Shown: one piece after another, positions 1 to 9,692 of the stretch
How positions within the stretch are numbered: the stretch's first letter is position 1
Layout of the letters: the number at the start of each line of letters is the position of its first letter
Source of the DNA: Pycnococcus provasolii
Lineage: Eukaryota; Chlorophyta; Pseudoscourfieldiophyceae; Pseudoscourfieldiales
NCBI GenBank assembly: GCA_049487715.1
Contig: CP150590.1
Span: 1 to 64,000 of the forward strand
Length of the DNA stretch: 64,000 nucleotides
Direction of reading: 5' to 3'
Notes under the pieces: generated by a model
Told to the model about the DNA's origin: nothing
Databases searched by the model: none
Seen by the model: only the letters and a program-made list of their open reading frames with translations
Program-made: the position numbers and the translations under genes

Positions 1-295
1 CTAACCCTAACCCTAACCCTAACCCTAACCCTAACCCTAACCCTAACCCTAACCCTAACCCTAACCCTAACCCTAACCCTAACCCTAACCCTAACCCTAA
101 CCCTAACCCTAACCCTAACCCTAACCCTAACCCTAACCCTAACCCTAACCCTAACCCTAACCCTAACCCTAACCCTAACCCTAACCCTAACCCTAACCCT
201 AACCCTAACCCTAACCCTAACCCTAACCCTACCAATCGTAACCCTAACCCTAACCCTAACCCTACCAATCGTAACCCTAACCCTAACCCTAACCC
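1..295. repeat. Telomeric repeat array (CCCTAA)n
   Basis: Perfect CCCTAA hexamers run from base 1 to about 228. They are then interrupted twice by the same variant, CCCTACCAATCGTAA (near 227 and 262), before ending at about 295. The C-rich strand reads 5' to 3' away from the end, as expected at the left end of a chromosome. The degenerate inner units are typical of the telomere/subtelomere boundary. Confidence 0.97.
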
Positions 296-1448
296 CAATT
301 GCCAGGCTGGCAGTGAATGGTGAAAGGTGAATGGTCATTTACTCATTTTCAGGATCATCTCTCATTTGTTGCTATTGCGGACGCTGCTGGCGCTGCGAGC
401 GGCAACACGACTGCTGAAGTCCCTGAGGCAGACGCATGCTCGCGCGGCGGCCGCCGGGATACTACGCCTAACTACTGTTAAGACAACGCCTAAGTTGTCC
501 TGCAACAGGCAGAAAGAGATGAGGAAAAGTTTAGTTTCGAGGGGGGGGGGGGATTTGTTTCTCTCTTTTAACGGTCTCAATGCTCTTCCCCGACCAAATC
601 ACTCACCAAAAATTTCGGTTTGGTCGGCGGGTATATATATATTTCAAACGGAACAATGCGGTAAGGTGAGGTAAATGACGGGCAGGTCCTGCCCGTCATT
701 TTCCGCTCATAAAAACTGTTGTCCGATAGGTGGAAGGTGTCAAACGGGACGATTAGGGTTTTGGCCGCGTAGAGAGTAGGGTTTAGCTCCCAGTTGACCC
801 TAAGCCCCAGGGTGGTCAACTGTTGATCAAGAAACCAAAAATAGCCCATTTTTATAGTGAAGGGAAACCCAAATTAGATCCAATATAATAACCAATTAGG
901 TCCATAGAAATCTGGAAACTCCAATTTGTAAGTCGGTACCAAAGGTCCGTACTCCGTAATAATTTTCCAGTCGTCTTTGCATTGATCAGGTAGGTCGATC
1001 AAGCCTCACTTCCTTTTCAAGCAACTTGCCTGGCATCCGAATGATGGGCGTTCCTACTCCTAGCTGGCAGCCTTGGAGGTTGGAGGGAGGTACCCCAACC
1101 AGTTCCCAGTCTGCCAGGGAGAGGGCAAGCCTTCCTTCCCCACCCACCAAGCGAGCGAGAGGGCGAGGGCGAGGTGGGCGCGAAAACCCAACCCTAAGCC
1201 TCTGATGCAGGGCCTAAATGCTGCGGAAATTGGAGTTGTTTTCTCCCTCCTTCCAAGCAAAGATTTCTCTCCAGGGTTATCGGGTTAAGTGTGTTTCGAC
1301 CGCAGGATGTTGTGATTCCCCCCCGGGTTTGCTTGGACTGGATAAGGCGGCCCCCTTTACCCCCAACGCTGTGACTCGGACTCCGCGTATCTTTTGCCTC
1401 TCCCTCTCCCTCTCTCTCCCTCTCCCACCATATTCCATATTCTCCAAC
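296..1448. other. Subtelomeric spacer, no supported gene
   Basis: Only short, compositionally unconvincing open frames occur here. The stretch holds a G homopolymer near 540-551 and a CT-rich tract near 1391-1432, directly before the carbonic anhydrase start. That tract probably belongs to its promoter or 5' UTR. Confidence 0.5.
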
Positions 1449-3236
1449 ATGCCGTCCATGTCCACGCTCCGTCTCACATCGGCGCGCCCGGCTCTCAGGG
1501 CCTCGGGGCCAGCCTTCCGTCTCTCGCAGACGTCCGTGCGCCGCGGTGCGCCGCTCGTGCGCGCCATGGAGGGGGAGATCGCGACGCTCGTCGGAGGAAT
1601 CACGCTCGGAGGACTCACGGGGGCGGCTCTCGGCGCGCTCAACGGACGCGTCTCCACGCTCGAAACCGGAGGATCGGCGTCGTCCTCGTCCTCGTCCGCG
1701 AGTGCGGTGAGGCCTGTCACCAAGGCGGAGGTGCTTGAGGTGCAGAAGAACTGGGCGGCGGCCATCGCGGGGTGCTCGAAGATCTACAAGGATGGCGGCG
1801 ACTACATTGGCGCCGCGCAGAAGGCGGCGGGTGACCTGTACGCGTACGGACACTCCGACGTGCTCTTCAAGCCCACTAAGGCGAGGGAGTACCCCTTCCG
1901 CCCCACGGCGGGTGAGGCGATGTCGTACTTCGTTGGCGGAAAGGTTGTCGACAACGGATACGCCGAGGATGGCGGCTTCGCCATCAACGGAGGAAAGGGA
2001 TGGGCGTCGTGCGTGTACAAGAACCACAAGATCGAGCTTGTTGGCGGAATTGGCATCGCCATGGGAACGTACGACTTCACGGATGCCACGGACGGCAGCG
2101 TCAGCACGGTCGAGTACACGTTCGGATACCGCCGCTGCGACGACGGAAAGGTGCGCATCTTCCTGCACCACTCGTCCGTGCCGTACGGCTCGGGCAGCGG
2201 ACCCGCGCCGGTGACGGAGGCGGAAGTGCTTGAGGTGCAGAAGAACTGGGCGGGTGCCATTGCCGCGTGCTCGAAGATCTACAAGGATAACGGCGACTAC
2301 ATTGGTGCTGCCGGCGACGCCGCGAGCCAGCTGTACGCGTACGGCCACTCGAACGTGCTCTTCAAGCCCACGAAGGCTGCGCAGTACCCGTTCCGCCCCA
2401 CGGCGAAGGAGGCGATGTCGTACTTCGTTGGCGGAAAGGTCATTGAGGGTGGATACGACGAGGATGGCGGCTTCGCCATCAACGGAGGAAAGGGATGGGC
2501 GTCGTGCGTGTACAAGAACCACAAGATCGAGCTCAAGGGTGGCATCGCCATCGCCATGGGAACGTACGACTTCACGGATGCCACGGACGGCAGCGTCAGC
2601 ACGGTCGAGTACACGTTCGGATACTGCCGCTGCGACGATGGCAACGTGCGCATCTTCCTGCACCACTCGTCCGTGCCGTACGGCTCGGGCAGCGGACCCG
2701 CGCCGGTGACGGAGGCGGAAGTGCTGGATGTGCAGAAGAACTGGGCGGCGGCCATCGCGGGGTGCTCGAAGATCCACAAGGAAGGTGGCGACTACATTGG
2801 TGCCGCCGCCGAGGCTGCTGGTGAGCTGTACGCGTACGGCCACTCGAACGTGCTCTTCAAGCCCACGAAGGCTGCGGAGTACCCGTTCCGCCCCACCGCT
2901 GAGGAGGCGATGTCCTACTTCGTCGGAGGTGGCGTCGTCGACAACGGATACGACGAGGATGGCGGCTTCGCCATCAACGGAGGAAAGGGATGGAAGTCGT
3001 GCGTGTACAAGAACCACCAGGTTGAGCTCAAGGGTGGAATTGGCATTGCGATGGGAACGTACGACTTCACGTGCGCGACGACCGGCGAGGTGAGCACGGT
3101 CGAGTACACGTTCGGATACTGCCGCTGCGACGACGGAAAGGTGCGCATCTTCCTGCACCACTCGTCCGTGCCTTACAACGCCGGCGGCGCTGCCGCACCA
3201 GCGAAGAAGGGCATTCTCTCCAAGGTGATGGGCTAA
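1449..3236 (+). CDS. Three-domain iota-type carbonic anhydrase (COG4337 / SnoaL-like fold), probably plastid
   Basis: The product is 595 residues. The first 50 or so residues are rich in Ser, Arg and Ala and look like a plastid transit peptide; a Gly-rich hydrophobic stretch follows (about 40-65). Three near-identical domains of about 165 residues follow (about 88-250, 253-415, 418-580), each starting at TKAEVLEVQKNW or a variant. Each carries FRPT, a SYFVGG element, and near its end a FGY..C..GK.RIFLHHSSVPY block. The HHSS motif with this fold is the hallmark of iota carbonic anhydrases (diatom LCIP63, Bigelowiella and cyanobacterial COG4337 proteins), which hydrate CO2, some without metal. 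The frame stays open upstream to 1218, but the ATG at 1449 starts the transit-like leader and follows a CT-rich leader sequence. A TGTAA lies near 3302. Expected role: plastid CO2 concentration. Family assignment is from remembered motifs and is quite secure. Confidence 0.85.
   Translation: MPSMSTLRLTSARPALRASGPAFRLSQTSVRRGAPLVRAMEGEIATLVGGITLGGLTGAALGALNGRVSTLETGGSASSSSSSASAVRPVTKAEVLEVQKNWAAAIAGCSKIYKDGGDYIGAAQKAAGDLYAYGHSDVLFKPTKAREYPFRPTAGEAMSYFVGGKVVDNGYAEDGGFAINGGKGWASCVYKNHKIELVGGIGIAMGTYDFTDATDGSVSTVEYTFGYRRCDDGKVRIFLHHSSVPYGSGSGPAPVTEAEVLEVQKNWAGAIAACSKIYKDNGDYIGAAGDAASQLYAYGHSNVLFKPTKAAQYPFRPTAKEAMSYFVGGKVIEGGYDEDGGFAINGGKGWASCVYKNHKIELKGGIAIAMGTYDFTDATDGSVSTVEYTFGYCRCDDGNVRIFLHHSSVPYGSGSGPAPVTEAEVLDVQKNWAAAIAGCSKIHKEGGDYIGAAAEAAGELYAYGHSNVLFKPTKAAEYPFRPTAEEAMSYFVGGGVVDNGYDEDGGFAINGGKGWKSCVYKNHQVELKGGIGIAMGTYDFTCATTGEVSTVEYTFGYCRCDDGKVRIFLHHSSVPYNAGGAAAPAKKGILSKVMG
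1731..3200 (+). repeat. Three tandem 495-bp domain repeats within the carbonic anhydrase gene
   Basis: The GTGCTTGAG/GTGCTGGAT anchor recurs at 1731, 2226 and 2721, a spacing of exactly 495 bases (165 codons). Long stretches are identical at the DNA level between copies, so the triplication is recent or is being homogenised. Confidence 0.9.
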
Positions 3237-3618
3237 GTCAATGTGTACCAACGTCAAAAACAAAAACGTGAATGTTGGTCAAAAAAAAAGAAAAGTAAAA
3301 GGTGTAACACGGAAAAGCGATTAGCACTGTTGAAAAAATATAAAAATGTCGCCCGCCACAAGTGTCAAGCTGTTGGTATTTATTTTATTTCTAAGCGTGT
3401 GCATCTCATCTGTGTGCGTGCTCTGCCAGGTGTCACGATCCCGGAGGGGGGGGGAGGGATTCTTGGGATACCTGTTTTAATTCACACGTTTTCGGGGATC
3501 CCTCCTAGGACCACTGCATTCGGACCGTCCGCCTCGTCACCCTCGTCCCCCCCCCCCTCGCCCTCGCCCGCGGAGCCTCCCGTCGCCTTCGCCCACAGGG
3601 AGAGAGAGACCTCGCTCG

Positions 3619-5115
3619 ATGCCCGCGACGACGACGACGACGGCGGCGGCGGCGCACGGCGCTCTGCGCCCAAGACGCTCAGCGCACGCTCAGCGCTCCG
3701 CTCGCACTCATTCCTCTTCAAAAGCAAGATCACCTAACAGGAGAAGAAGTCACAGCAGCAACTGCTGGGAAGTCTCCCCTTCACAAATTCGGCGAACGCT
3801 CAACTTCGCGGCGGCGGCGTCTTCGGCGAACGGATCCGCGGCATCAGCAGAATCAGAAGCAGAAGCAGCCTCATCACCGGCGCAGTCAGCAGAAGATGCA
3901 AACTCTGCCACAGACGAATCTCCTCCTCCTCCTCCCCCTCCCCCTTCTGCCTCCGCATCTAGTGGGATCGTCGTCCCACTCGGATCGGAAGACGCCGTGC
4001 GTGTAGCGGCGCACGTCATGCAGCAGTGCGTCGAGTGGGGAACACTCGGCTCTTCCCCCTCCGAAGACGAATTCAGCGCCATAAACCAGGTGGACGGACG
4101 CGTCGTCGCTGTCGGGGACGTGCACGGAGACCTCGCGCAAACGCTGCGTGTGCTGAAGATTGCGGGCCTCATCGAGGAATACGTCGGCGGAGCGGTGGAG
4201 TGGGTCGGAGGAGACGCGACGCTTGTGCAAATGGGAGACGTGCTCGACCGAGGCGACTTTGAAGTCGCGCTCATTTGCCTCATCCACTCGATAAGAAAGC
4301 AGGCGCGCGACGCAGGAGGGAACGTCTTTGTCCTCACGGGAAACCACGAGGCGCTGAATGCGAACGGCGACTTTCGATATGTCACACGAGGGGCGTTCGT
4401 CGAGACGTGCGCGTTCGCAGAGCTGCAAAAGGAAGGTAAGGAGGTGGAGGAGAAGAAGGCTTCTCTGCTCGATACGCTAGCCTTGATGGTGCGTGCCGCA
4501 GCGACGGGGGGCGCGGGAGGACCGCCGCTCGACCCCACGACGGCACTCCGCGCGCGCATCAATGCATTCGCACCTGGCGGCATACTCGCGAGAGAAATGG
4601 CGACGTTTCACACGGCGCTCGTCGTCAACGACACCGTTTTTGCGCACGGCGGGCTGCTTCCCATGCACGCGAGTTATGGAATAGACAAGATCAACCAAGA
4701 GACGGGACGGTGGATGCGTGGTACGAGAACGGGAGACGGCCAGGCGGGACCGCCTCGCCTTGCGGTTGGCGGCCCGGAGAGCGTCGTGTGGACGCGCGTG
4801 TATTCCAAGGAGCGCTTCGCCGACCCGTTCGAGGAGGCGCGAGCGAACGAGCTGCTCGACAATACGCTGAGCCTGCTGAAACTTGGATCGGATGGACGCA
4901 TGGTGGTGGGACACACGCCGCAGATGCAGGGTGTGAACAACCAGAATCTTGGAGGCAAGCTGTGGAAGGTGGACGTGGGAATGTCGAGCGGCGTGCTTGA
5001 CGCGTTGCCAGCTTGCCTGGAGCTTGCACCGGACGGCGAGGCGCAGGTACTCACAAACTGGAATCCTTCGACGTCGGCAAATCGAACGTCCGTTTCGGCA
5101 AACTCGGAGGAGTAA
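3619..5115 (+). CDS. Shewanella-like PPP-family protein phosphatase (SLP-type calcineurin-like phosphoesterase)
   Basis: The product is 498 residues. Residues 1 to about 130 are low-complexity (Thr/Ala, Ser/Arg, polyproline) and look like a plastid transit peptide plus linker. The catalytic domain has the PPP metal-binding signatures GDVHGD (about 166), GDVLDRGD (about 206) and GNHEALNANGDFRYV (about 241), then HGGLLP (about 342) and VGHTPQ (about 430). The order and the GNHE.LN..GDFRYV form match Shewanella-like phosphatases, which plants and algae keep in plastid (SLP1) and cytosolic (SLP2) versions. It removes phosphate from protein Ser/Thr or Tyr. The leader argues for the SLP1-like plastid form. 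It ends convergently with the downstream minus-strand reductase gene, 126 bases away. Confidence 0.85.
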   Translation: MPATTTTTAAAAHGALRPRRSAHAQRSARTHSSSKARSPNRRRSHSSNCWEVSPSQIRRTLNFAAAASSANGSAASAESEAEAASSPAQSAEDANSATDESPPPPPPPPSASASSGIVVPLGSEDAVRVAAHVMQQCVEWGTLGSSPSEDEFSAINQVDGRVVAVGDVHGDLAQTLRVLKIAGLIEEYVGGAVEWVGGDATLVQMGDVLDRGDFEVALICLIHSIRKQARDAGGNVFVLTGNHEALNANGDFRYVTRGAFVETCAFAELQKEGKEVEEKKASLLDTLALMVRAAATGGAGGPPLDPTTALRARINAFAPGGILAREMATFHTALVVNDTVFAHGGLLPMHASYGIDKINQETGRWMRGTRTGDGQAGPPRLAVGGPESVVWTRVYSKERFADPFEEARANELLDNTLSLLKLGSDGRMVVGHTPQMQGVNNQNLGGKLWKVDVGMSSGVLDALPACLELAPDGEAQVLTNWNPSTSANRTSVSANSEE

Positions 5116-5241
5116 ACAAAACTTTGATTTTGATGAGTCATGTTCTTATTCCCAGACTTTTCCACAACACAGCCAAGCCTCCTTTCATACGTAGGGAAAA
5201 AAAAAAAAAAAAAAACTTGAAGTAAGGTATGTAGTATTTAG

Positions 5242-7017
5242 TTAAAGGGGGAGCTCTTCGTGCGCGTACTTGTTCGTGGCATCTTTCGCCACGACATGGC
5301 CACCTCCACGTATGTACGTTTTCGTCGTCAGTAAACCTTCAATGCCGACAGGCCCACGTGCGTGAAGACGGCTTGTACTGATTCCCACCTAAGGTTATAT
5401 GTTGTCATTGTCCAATGTTTCGTTAGTTTGTTTCTTCTTTCGCTGTGAAAAAAAGAAAGAAAATGCGCGCCGCAAGCCACAAATCACAAATCACAAATTT
5501 GCCGTCAGAATCGCCTTAAACTTTTTTTGTCACCATTCACTCACAAGCGCAGCAAGCGAGTTTTTCAACGCAAAGGTTAAAAAAACACGATGCCACGCAT
5601 GGGGAGCAGTAAGGTCTCAACAACGAATGTAAGGTATCTCTTTCATTGTATCGTCACGCGGCGCACGCAAGCCAAGCCAGTAGCAAACCATTTTCAACAA
5701 AAAACAAAAAAAAACAAAATCAAGCAAGCAAAAACCAAACGTACCTCTGCACCAAGTCCGAATCGAAATCCGTCGCTGAATCGGGTGCTGCAGTTTGCAA
5801 AGACACATGCGGAGTCAACAGCATTTAAGAATTTCTCGCGCACTGCCTCGTCCTCCGTCACGACGCACTCCGTGTGGCTGCTGCTGTTGGCGTTGATGTG
5901 TGCAATCGCAGCGTCGACGTCGTCAACCACCTCCATCATGAGCGTCAGGTCGCCGTACTCGACGTGCATATCCTCCGTTGTGGGAAGCTGCGCGCATCCA
6001 GCGATGGCGCGCATGCGCGGTCCTGCAAGCACCTTGATGCCCTCCTCGGTGAGCTTGTTGAGCAGGCGGTGTCCATACCCGTGCGGGTTGGCGAAGTGAT
6101 CCATGTGCACCAAGCACGTCTCCGCTGCATTGCACGCCGCCGGGTAGTCCGTTTTGGCGTCCACGAGAATGCGGTTCGCCTTCAGCGGGTCTGCCTCCTT
6201 GTCGACGTACACGTGGCACACGCCGTCCGCGTGTCCCAGCACGGGTATTTTCGTGTTCTCCATGACATACGTGCACAGCTGGTTGCTTCCGCGCGGCACG
6301 ACCATGTCGATGGTATCGTGGCACGCCAGAAGTCCGTCCACTTCGTCGCGCGTGTCAACGAGGGTAATGCACGCGGGTGGCACGCCGAACTCGGTCAAAG
6401 CCTGTGCGATGCACGCGTGAATCGCCTTGTTTGACTGCGTCGCTTCTCGCCCACCCTTCAGGAGCGCGCCGTTTCCCGCCTTGAGGGCGAGTGACGCGAT
6501 CTGAGGAAGTGCGTCCGGCCTCGCCTCGAAGATGACGAGCAGCACACCCATGGGCGCCGTGACCTTTTCGAGAGTCAGCGACCCACTGCCGTGTTCGTCG
6601 TCGTCCATAACTTTGCACCTCCTCACGACGCGCCCGATGGGTTCCTGCTGACGTGCAACCGCTCGCGTACCCGCGGCGACTTGTTTGATTTTCCCCTCCT
6701 TGAGCGCAAGACGCTGGCGCGTCGCCGGAGGCAGCGTTCCCTGCGCATCAGCACGTGCGACATCGTCCGCATTCGCCGCCATGATGGTATTCGTCCGTTC
6801 CTCGAGCAGGTCCGCGATCCTAAGAAGCAACGCCACCCTTTTTTCTCCTGAGAGCGATTGCAAAACACGCGACGCCGTGCGTGCTGACGAGGCGAGGTGA
6901 GAGCAATGCGCGGAAGGAGGAGGGCGTAATGAAGCAGGATAATGCAGGAGCAGAAAAAGCATGTGCATCACCCGCCGCCGCCATGTTGGTATTCTTCTTC
7001 GACGACGAGTTGCCCAT
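5242..7017 (-). CDS. proA: Gamma-glutamyl phosphate reductase (glutamate-5-semialdehyde dehydrogenase; P5CS C-terminal type)
   Basis: Proposed join on the minus strand: 7017-6972, 6883-5745, 5388-5242 (443 residues). The body contains the plant P5CS-like block [20 protein letters not shown], then [14 protein letters not shown] and C-terminal RFGLGAE. The enzyme reduces gamma-glutamyl phosphate to glutamate semialdehyde in proline synthesis. Exon 2 ends at GAG|GTACGT (5745/5744). The missing C-terminus, [20 protein letters not shown] onward, resumes after CTTAG at 5388 in phase 0 and ends in HEELPL like plant P5CS. The 5' intron (6971-6884; donor GTGATG, acceptor CGTCAG) is less certain. It yields the start [11 protein letters not shown], which resembles an N-myristoylation signal. 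The unspliced alternative starts at 6968 ([10 protein letters not shown]). No glutamate 5-kinase domain is seen upstream, so it is a stand-alone reductase. Confidence 0.88.
5389..5744 (-). other. Intron of the gamma-glutamyl phosphate reductase gene
   Basis: 356 bases in phase 0. Donor GTACGT, acceptor CTTAG. The family's conserved sequence runs across the junction without gain or loss of a residue, so the intron is well supported. Confidence 0.9.
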
Positions 7018-7313
7018 CTTGATCTTGGGGGGAGTGGAGAATGATTGGGATCCGGGAGGGGGAAGAAAAGTAAAATCCAATCTGATCAGACGAGAAGAGA
7101 GGGAGAAGAAGAAGGGGTTGGCAGTTGGGGGTTGGCAGTTGGGGTTGGGGGTTGGGAGGGATTGATTGGGGGTTGGGAGTTTCCTCTGATGTCTGGGATT
7201 TCGACTCTGCTTCCTTCGTTTTTATGTTTATTGTTTATGTTTATGTTTATGTTTATGGTTACAGATTACATACAAAATAAGTGTGCCCATGGTACGTTCG
7301 TTCGTTCGTTCGT

Positions 7314-8123
7314 TCACACGTGGCGTGCCACCTCCGCGGCGGCCCTCGAGCCTTGGTGGACGACGACGCCCCACGCGTCAACGAGAGAACGAGACGACGA
7401 ATCCGCGACGATCACCCGTGACGCGGCGTCGTCCCTGTGGTGAGCCTCGTCCGCCTGGCACTCACGCAGAACGTCAACCAGCGCGCGTACGTCGTCGTTG
7501 CTCCTCTGCAACGAATAGTCCTGCAAACGCGCGATTTGCGACTCGTAGTGGTCGACGACGAACCGCTCGACGTGGTTCACCGTCGCGTACAGGCCGTTCG
7601 CACCAAACACCGCGGTTGGCGCGAAGCCGAGCATATAGCCTGCCACCTTCCATAGCGGAATCAAACTCGTTCGGGCGTCGCCGTCAGCGAGCCGCTCGAT
7701 CGCCTTTAGGTGGTGTGCCTCAGTCTTCTCGTGCTCTTTGCAAAACGCAGCGGCTGCGTCGTCGCCGGCGTCGTGGGAAGATCGCGCCCTGAGTGCGAGC
7801 GCGGAGCGTGCGCCGCGGTAGATATAAACGGCGCCTGTCTCCCCCGCGTGGTCGGAGGCAAGCTCTGCGTTTAGCCATGCCGCGTCTTCCTTTGACATCG
7901 CGCGAACGGCGTCGACACCACGCGACGCTGCCTTTAGCCGACACGCGCACCACGCAGTCTTCTCCTCAACGACATGCTCACTTTCACCTTCACTTTGACT
8001 TTCGCCGCCGCCACGATTGAAATATACCGACGACGTGATCCCAAGAGCACAGCACGCGTTCACGTACGCCATCTGACGCATGCGTCGAGCTAACAGCTGC
8101 GCCGACACCGTTGACGACGACAT
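7314..8123 (-). CDS. COQ7: COQ7, 5-demethoxyubiquinone hydroxylase
   Basis: The product is 269 residues. It is a di-iron carboxylate protein of the inner mitochondrial membrane that hydroxylates 5-demethoxyubiquinone, the next-to-last step of ubiquinone synthesis. The ligand pattern is complete: ASDHAGETGAVYIYRG, CKEHEKTEAHH, NHVERFVVDHYESQ and CQADEAHHRDDA supply the six Glu/His ligands. The hydrophobic GYMLGFAPTAVFG segment matches the membrane-binding part. About 85 residues precede the catalytic domain and may serve for mitochondrial import. TTACA (TGTAA on this strand) occurs twice near 7258-7270, just past the stop. Confidence 0.93.
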   Translation of the reverse strand: MSSSTVSAQLLARRMRQMAYVNACCALGITSSVYFNRGGGESQSEGESEHVVEEKTAWCACRLKAASRGVDAVRAMSKEDAAWLNAELASDHAGETGAVYIYRGARSALALRARSSHDAGDDAAAAFCKEHEKTEAHHLKAIERLADGDARTSLIPLWKVAGYMLGFAPTAVFGANGLYATVNHVERFVVDHYESQIARLQDYSLQRSNDDVRALVDVLRECQADEAHHRDDAASRVIVADSSSRSLVDAWGVVVHQGSRAAAEVARHV

Positions 8124-8510
8124 GTTGTGTTTTCTCCTAAAGAGTGCGGGATGGGAAAACTTTGTGACGTCGACCGGCCCTCTGAGAACGCGAGCTCTGT
8201 CTCTCTCAGGTGGTTGGTGGCCACATCAAATGGGGATCCGTCGTGGAACCCTTTTTTTGTGGAGGGTAGGTTCACGAAAAATCGGATTTTCGGGATCCCG
8301 GTCGAGCCTACCTAGACGATTGATTCCATGGCGGTCTGCGCACACGTTTCCTTCGACGTTTACTTTGTGTGGTTAGTAAGAACCTCACAGAGGTCCCTTT
8401 TCCGTAATATTCATCAAGCGCCTCGCGCCGCAACCGCCGCCCGCGCGACGGAGGAGGGGCGCGGGTTTGCGTCGTATCTAGGTTACTTTGCGTCTGCCCT
8501 CGAGGCAGCG
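8124..8510. other. Intergenic spacer
   Basis: Upstream region of COQ7. I see no gene and no recognisable element here. Confidence 0.4.
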
Positions 8511-8955
8511 TATGGGATCGTGGTCCGCTGTTGCTGCTGCTGTTGTCCGTGTCCCCTTGGGATCGTGGTCCGCTGACTGATGCTGCTGTCGTCGCCGTTC
8601 CCTTGGGATCGTGGTCCGCTGGCCGCCTCCTCTTCTCCGTGTCCCTCTTGGATCGTGGTCCGCTGCTCCTCTCGTCGCCCGTGTCCCCTTGGGATCGTGG
8701 TCCGCTGACTGCTGCTGCTGTCGTCGCCGTTCCCTTGGGATCGTGGTCCGCTGCTGCTGCTGCTGTTGTCCGTGTCCCCTCTGGGATCGTGGTCCGCTGC
8801 TGCTGCTGTCGTTGTCCGTGTCCCCTTGGGATCGTGGTCCGCTGACTGCTGCTGCTGTCGTCGCCGTTCCCTTGGGATCGTGGTCCGCTGACTGCTGCTG
8901 CTGTCGCCGCCGTCCCCTTGGGATTGTGGTCCGCCGCTGCTGCTGCTGTTGTCCA
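8511..8955. repeat. Minisatellite, about 45-bp unit
   Basis: The core GGGATCGTGGTCCGCTG recurs about ten times at about 42-48-base spacing, separated by CTG/CTGTCGTCGCC triplet runs and CCGTGTCCCCTT. The stretch is stop-free in several frames on both strands (a plus frame with GSWSA repeats, a minus frame with DHDP/RTTIP repeats). That follows from the triplet-like composition. I do not call a gene. Confidence 0.85.
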
Positions 8956-9692
8956 CGTTTTTGTGTAAAAAGTAATGTAACTAACTCACGTCACACACTA
9001 CTCACAATCTTTCTCCAACACACACACTCCAATCACAATCCCCCTCCACACCACCAGCGCCACCACCACCCCAGGCGTGCCCACGGGGCACGACCAGGCG
9101 ACAACCGACAACCCAGGTAAGGGTAAGTTGAAGTAAAGGTAAGTTGTAACAAGTGTAAAACAACCACACCTCGCCACACCACGCCACACCTTGCCAACTA
9201 TATACTCAAACGTATATAAAAACGCGTCGACAACTAAAAGAGCGCACCGCAACAAAAGGGAGGTACGTCACTCGGGCCGGGAAACCCTCGGGCCGTCACC
9301 GACACTTATCCAACCGAATCCTCACCTTCACATAAGAGGTATCCCACACCTCAACCTTCTCGCTCACTAACCAACACCAATCAAAACACCCACTCACCTC
9401 ACCATGCAAGAAGGGGGACAACCAAAACCCCAACGCCCTCCTGCACCCGCGGCCTCGTAACCCGACAGCGCGCTCAAGCGACTGCTGCTGGTTGTGAATG
9501 GTCGCGAATAGTTTCAGAAGAAATGACCCGAGCCAAAAGAAGCTTGCCTGGAATCGGTCCAAAAAAAAATACAAAAGTAGCTAATAACAACAAACAACAT
9601 GCACTCACAAAAACAGAGAGAGTGCATAAGAAAGAATGAATCATATTATACATATGCTCTACAATTTGTAAGCGAACTGTGTCGCCACTCAG
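8956..9692. other. AC-rich intergenic spacer
   Basis: The stretch is rich in CACACC/CCACACC on the plus strand. No open frame has family features. I see no gene. Confidence 0.4.

Noticed and set aside
1218-1448. An upstream start for the carbonic anhydrase at 1218
   Set aside because: The added 77 residues show no targeting features and include the CT-rich untranslated-type leader; the ATG at 1449 begins a transit-like peptide.
1194-3263. A 689-codon open frame on the minus strand over the carbonic anhydrase
   Set aside because: It mirrors the three 495-bp repeats and shows only Arg/Val/Leu-rich composition, while the plus frame has clear family motifs.
8511-8955. CRISPR array
   Set aside because: Spacers are themselves repetitive triplet runs and the genome is eukaryotic. 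It is a minisatellite.
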